Shown here piece after piece: positions 36,555-37,624 of a stretch of 37,624 bases of DNA; the first letter of the stretch is position 1; each line of letters starts with the position of its first letter. The DNA comes from Saccoglossus kowalevskii (Eukaryota; Hemichordata; Enteropneusta; Harrimaniidae), in assembly GCF_000003605.2 (NCBI RefSeq), contig NW_003119152.1, forward strand, positions 1 through 37,624. The letters are read 5' to 3'. The notes beneath the pieces were generated by a model. It worked only from the letters and a program-made list of their open reading frames with translations. It searched no databases and was not told the origin of the DNA. The position numbers and the translations under genes are program-made.

Positions 36555-37495
36555 TCTTCTAGAATTGACCTATGACATCTACATACTTGGAGTAAGACTA
36601 CGGTAATTTAACATCAATTAACGAAATATTTGTTCACATTTTCGAGCTTTTAACTATGGGACTTGTTAAAATGATATCACAGTTAACAATCCCAAATGAA
36701 AATACCAACTTTGCAATCGCTTTTCACAACTTTGTAAGCAGTTTGTAGTCGACTTTTTGGTTGACTGTTGTGACAATCTGCTTACATATGAGGCATTCTC
36801 GGAACATTTACTTAATATTTTCGACATTTAACTTCGGGGTTGTCATGATAATGACTTAGGTTATATATACAAGCAACTCCGCCAACATTTCTTTCGTTTT
36901 TTCCAACTTTGCACGCTGTTTTCTAACATTTTACAGTCAACTCACGTGAACATCTATAAGCTGCTTTCAAGTGGCTTTTATTAAACTTGTCGACTTTACA
37001 ACTGCGCGTTTCTATAAGCCAACAACTTAGGTCATTTATACAAATACATCTTTCAACTTTGCAATAACTTTGCACAACTTTGCAATGACTTTGAACAACT
37101 TTGCACGGTGCGTTAACAACTCAAAACCCACTACGTGCCGACAGCATCAACAACTTGTACTTGAAAATTAGAAGGAATTTCGAAACTTTCCATTAGTTAA
37201 AAAAGTTACAAAAATGCCACGATTTTCTACAATAAATGATTGACATCACAGGAAGAAAAATGCAGAAATGTTGAAGTATATCTTTTCCATGTCTGTGATG
37301 AAACAAAAAAAAATTCAACAGCTCGTTTACTCAGGGAGTCTCCCATGCAAGTACTAACCACGCCCGATTGCGCTTTACCTCAAACATTTATCGGTCACCT
37401 AACGACACAACCGCATAGAAAACATGAAATTAGGCCGAATTCCCGGCTATTTCAGGTTTTGAGATGTTTTAAAATCGATATCGCCTACGCAAATA
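36555..37495. repeat. monomer 40, family B variant b' (941 bp)
   Basis: ATTTGTTCAC and ACAGTTAAC repeat the copy 34 start. Private changes include CAAGTGGC, CATCTTTCAAC, AACTCAAAACC and ACGACACAACCGC. Confidence 0.95.
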
Positions 37496-37624
37496 TCTTC
37501 TAGAATTGACCTATGACATCTACATACTTGGAGTAAGACTACGGTAATTTAACATCAATTAACGAAATATTTATTCACATTTTCGTATTTTTAACTATGG
37601 GACTTGTTAATATGATATCACTGA
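37496..37624. repeat. start of monomer 41, family B, cut by window edge
   Basis: First 129 bases of a further unit. TTCGTATTTTTAAC is private, followed by GTTAATATG as in variant a. The last bases (ATCACTGA) depart slightly from the usual ATCACAGG. Confidence 0.9.

Larger units (their letters stand above)
1..37624. repeat. satellite DNA array, ~940-bp monomers, fills the window
   Basis: The same unit recurs without interruption. TCTTCTAGAA or a close variant begins at 11, 948, 1866, 2787, 3721, 4648, 5569, 6489, 7419, 8349, 9292 and so on to 37496. All units share one orientation. Spacing is 918-937 in the first nine units and 939-943 in nearly all later ones. Both window edges lie inside monomers, so the array extends beyond what is shown. 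No stretch longer than a few dozen bases falls outside the repeat, apart from one diverged island that still aligns to it. The unit is too long and too coding-poor for a gene cluster, and no rRNA sequence is present to suggest a ribosomal spacer. Centromeric or heterochromatic location is inference. Confidence 0.98.

Noticed and set aside
1-37624. Tandem transposons or LTR elements
   Set aside because: No terminal inverted repeats, target-site duplications, transposase or reverse transcriptase motifs seen at any candidate unit boundary.
1-37624. Ribosomal intergenic spacer or 5S/tRNA cluster
   Set aside because: No rRNA or tRNA sequence and no convincing Pol III A/B box pair in the monomer. 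The window alone cannot exclude a spacer far from its genes.

Overview
The whole window is one tandem satellite array. A unit of about 940 bp is repeated head to tail on one strand from the first base to the last. Using TCTTCTAGAA as the register mark, I count 40 complete monomers plus a 10-base tail at the left edge and a 129-base start of a 41st unit at the right edge. No unique flanking sequence, credible protein gene, rRNA, tRNA or recognisable mobile element is present. The DNA is AT-rich by eye. Long monomers, strict head-to-tail order, patchy homogenisation and lack of genes point to a eukaryotic nuclear genome, probably centromeric, pericentromeric or other heterochromatic satellite. 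I cannot name the species or confirm the chromosomal location.

Layout. Positions 1 to about 8.9 kb hold family A (copies 1-10, mostly 918-937 bp). Within A, copies 1, 4 and 5 are long, and copies 2, 3, 6 and 7 lack the same 16 bases. Copies 8-10 are a distinct subgroup (A', 930 bp) in which 888 bases appear identical between adjacent units. Copy 10 is a chimera that switches from A' to family B between about 8896 and 8929. From there to the end is family B (copies 11-41, nearly all 939-943 bp), a patchwork of sub-variants. Two B copies stand out. Copy 15 has lost 14 single bases, all from homopolymer runs. A sharp-edged diverged island of about 175 bp spans the copy 34/35 boundary.

Inside each monomer, the most structured part is a block in which ACTTTG recurs at 11, 10, 11 and 10 base steps, an average of 10.5 bp or one DNA helical turn. 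Related ACTT motifs on both sides keep almost the same phase. Family A monomers also carry a perfect direct repeat of the nuclear-receptor half-site with a one-base spacer. Family B has lost its second half. Most monomers contain an E-box CACGTG and a TATATATA element, and B monomers contain AATAAA. Whether any of these is used is unknown.

Many B monomers contain an open frame of 78 or 87 codons, and several A monomers have a 63-codon frame on the other strand. I judge both non-coding: the B frame depends on the length of an A-run that slips between copies, it often lacks an ATG, and it varies without an obvious preference for silent changes.
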